Shown piece after piece: positions 13,732-14,093 of a stretch of 14,093 bases of DNA. The translations under genes and the position numbers were made by a program. The notes beneath the pieces were generated by a model that saw only the letters and a program-made list of their open reading frames with translations, searched no databases and was not told the origin of the DNA. How positions within the stretch are numbered: the first letter of the stretch is position 1; every line of letters begins with the position of its first letter. The DNA comes from an uncultured Campylobacter sp. GTDB lineage: Bacteria; Campylobacterota; Campylobacteria; Campylobacterales; Campylobacteraceae. The stretch covers positions 1-14,093 of the forward strand of contig NZ_CALIJF010000313.1 of assembly GCF_938018035.1 (NCBI RefSeq), in the 5' to 3' direction.

Positions 13732-14093
13732 CTACTCCTCGTCCTGCGTCTTCTCTCCGCTTGCCATGCAGCTTTGGAATATAAATTTATGCTCCTGCGG
13801 CAGCGCATCGTAAATTTTACTCGCAAGCTCGCGGATCTCCCAAAGCGCCGCCTTGCTAGAGCGCAGAGCGAGGAAGTTTTGCAAGCTACGCGCGTTTATG
13901 CTCCAGCTAAGCTCGCTCTTGTAGCACTCGGGCAGGCAGTATTTTGCGATATCAAGGCTGATTGGGGTTTGTAAGATTACGCGCAGATTTTCAAGAGCCG
14001 CGACGCTTGCGTTATCGACCGCTTCGTTGCCTGTAAGCACGATGTATCGCGCGGCGTTTTCGAAATCCCCTTGTGCGAAGCTGCCCTCGCCGC
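13732..14093 (-). CDS. thyX: Flavin-dependent thymidylate synthase ThyX, 5' end outside window
   Basis: ThyX makes dTMP from dUMP with methylene-tetrahydrofolate and FAD/NADPH, replacing ThyA in many Campylobacter. The visible 119 residues are the C-terminal part; the frame runs unbroken through the right window edge, so the GTG at 14040 is an internal Val, not the start. Recognition rests on the late ThyX block: LPECYKSELSWSINARSLQNFLALRSSKAALWEIRELA. Its NARSL...F..LR helix carries residues that contact nucleotide and flavin in the family. It is followed by LPQEHKFIF. The RHRxxS-type motif expected upstream is beyond the window. The C-terminus ends in a short acidic tail (GEKTQDEE). An unknown, apparently frameshifted gene follows after 35 bases. 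Confidence 0.92.
   Translation of the reverse strand, partial: GEGSFAQGDFENAARYIVLTGNEAVDNASVAALENLRVILQTPISLDIAKYCLPECYKSELSWSINARSLQNFLALRSSKAALWEIRELASKIYDALPQEHKFIFQSCMASGEKTQDEE

Overview
The window looks like a chromosomal segment of a Campylobacterota species, most likely a Campylobacter of moderate GC content such as the gracilis/showae/rectus group (inference). The pointers are a flavin-dependent ThyX, CjaA-type amino-acid binding proteins, an EexN-type lipoprotein, and intergenic DNA saturated with AAATTTTA/TAAAATTT octamers. No rRNA, tRNA, CRISPR array or transposase was recognised.

Layout. At the left edge is a large uncharacterised minus-strand gene (1-982, open at the edge), followed by brnQ (branched-chain amino-acid carrier, minus) and the divergent radA (plus). 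A roughly 750-bp stretch without a convincing gene follows, then a polytopic membrane protein of unknown role (4815-5558, plus). An AT-rich island at about 5755-6290 holds the C-terminal end of a VirB5/TrbJ-like conjugation protein and an intact EexN/TrbK-like entry-exclusion lipoprotein. This pair looks like a scar of a conjugative element. Another gene-poor stretch of about 870 bp ends in a cluster of stem-loops.

The centre of the window (7160-10039, minus) has three paralogous periplasmic amino-acid-binding proteins, each exactly 268 residues, with no permease or ATPase gene beside them. The transcriptionally first copy (9233-10039) is the most divergent and CjaA-like. The two others form a tight pair and probably arose by recent duplication. 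The middle copy has lost the aspartate that in this family normally contacts the ligand amino group.

To the right, still on the minus strand, are ung, a frameshifted small membrane protein, a membrane-anchored protein of unknown function, a DJ-1/PfpI-family protein resembling isonitrile hydratase, an unknown gene that appears split by a one-base frameshift in a homopolymer, and the 3' part of thyX (open at the right edge).

By function, the window mixes housekeeping DNA and nucleotide metabolism (radA, ung, thyX), amino-acid acquisition (brnQ, the three binding proteins) and accessory or decaying material (conjugation remnant, frameshifted genes, long spacers). No complete new defence or mobile system was identified. 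The most interesting items are the orphan binding-protein triplet and the VirB5/EexN remnant.
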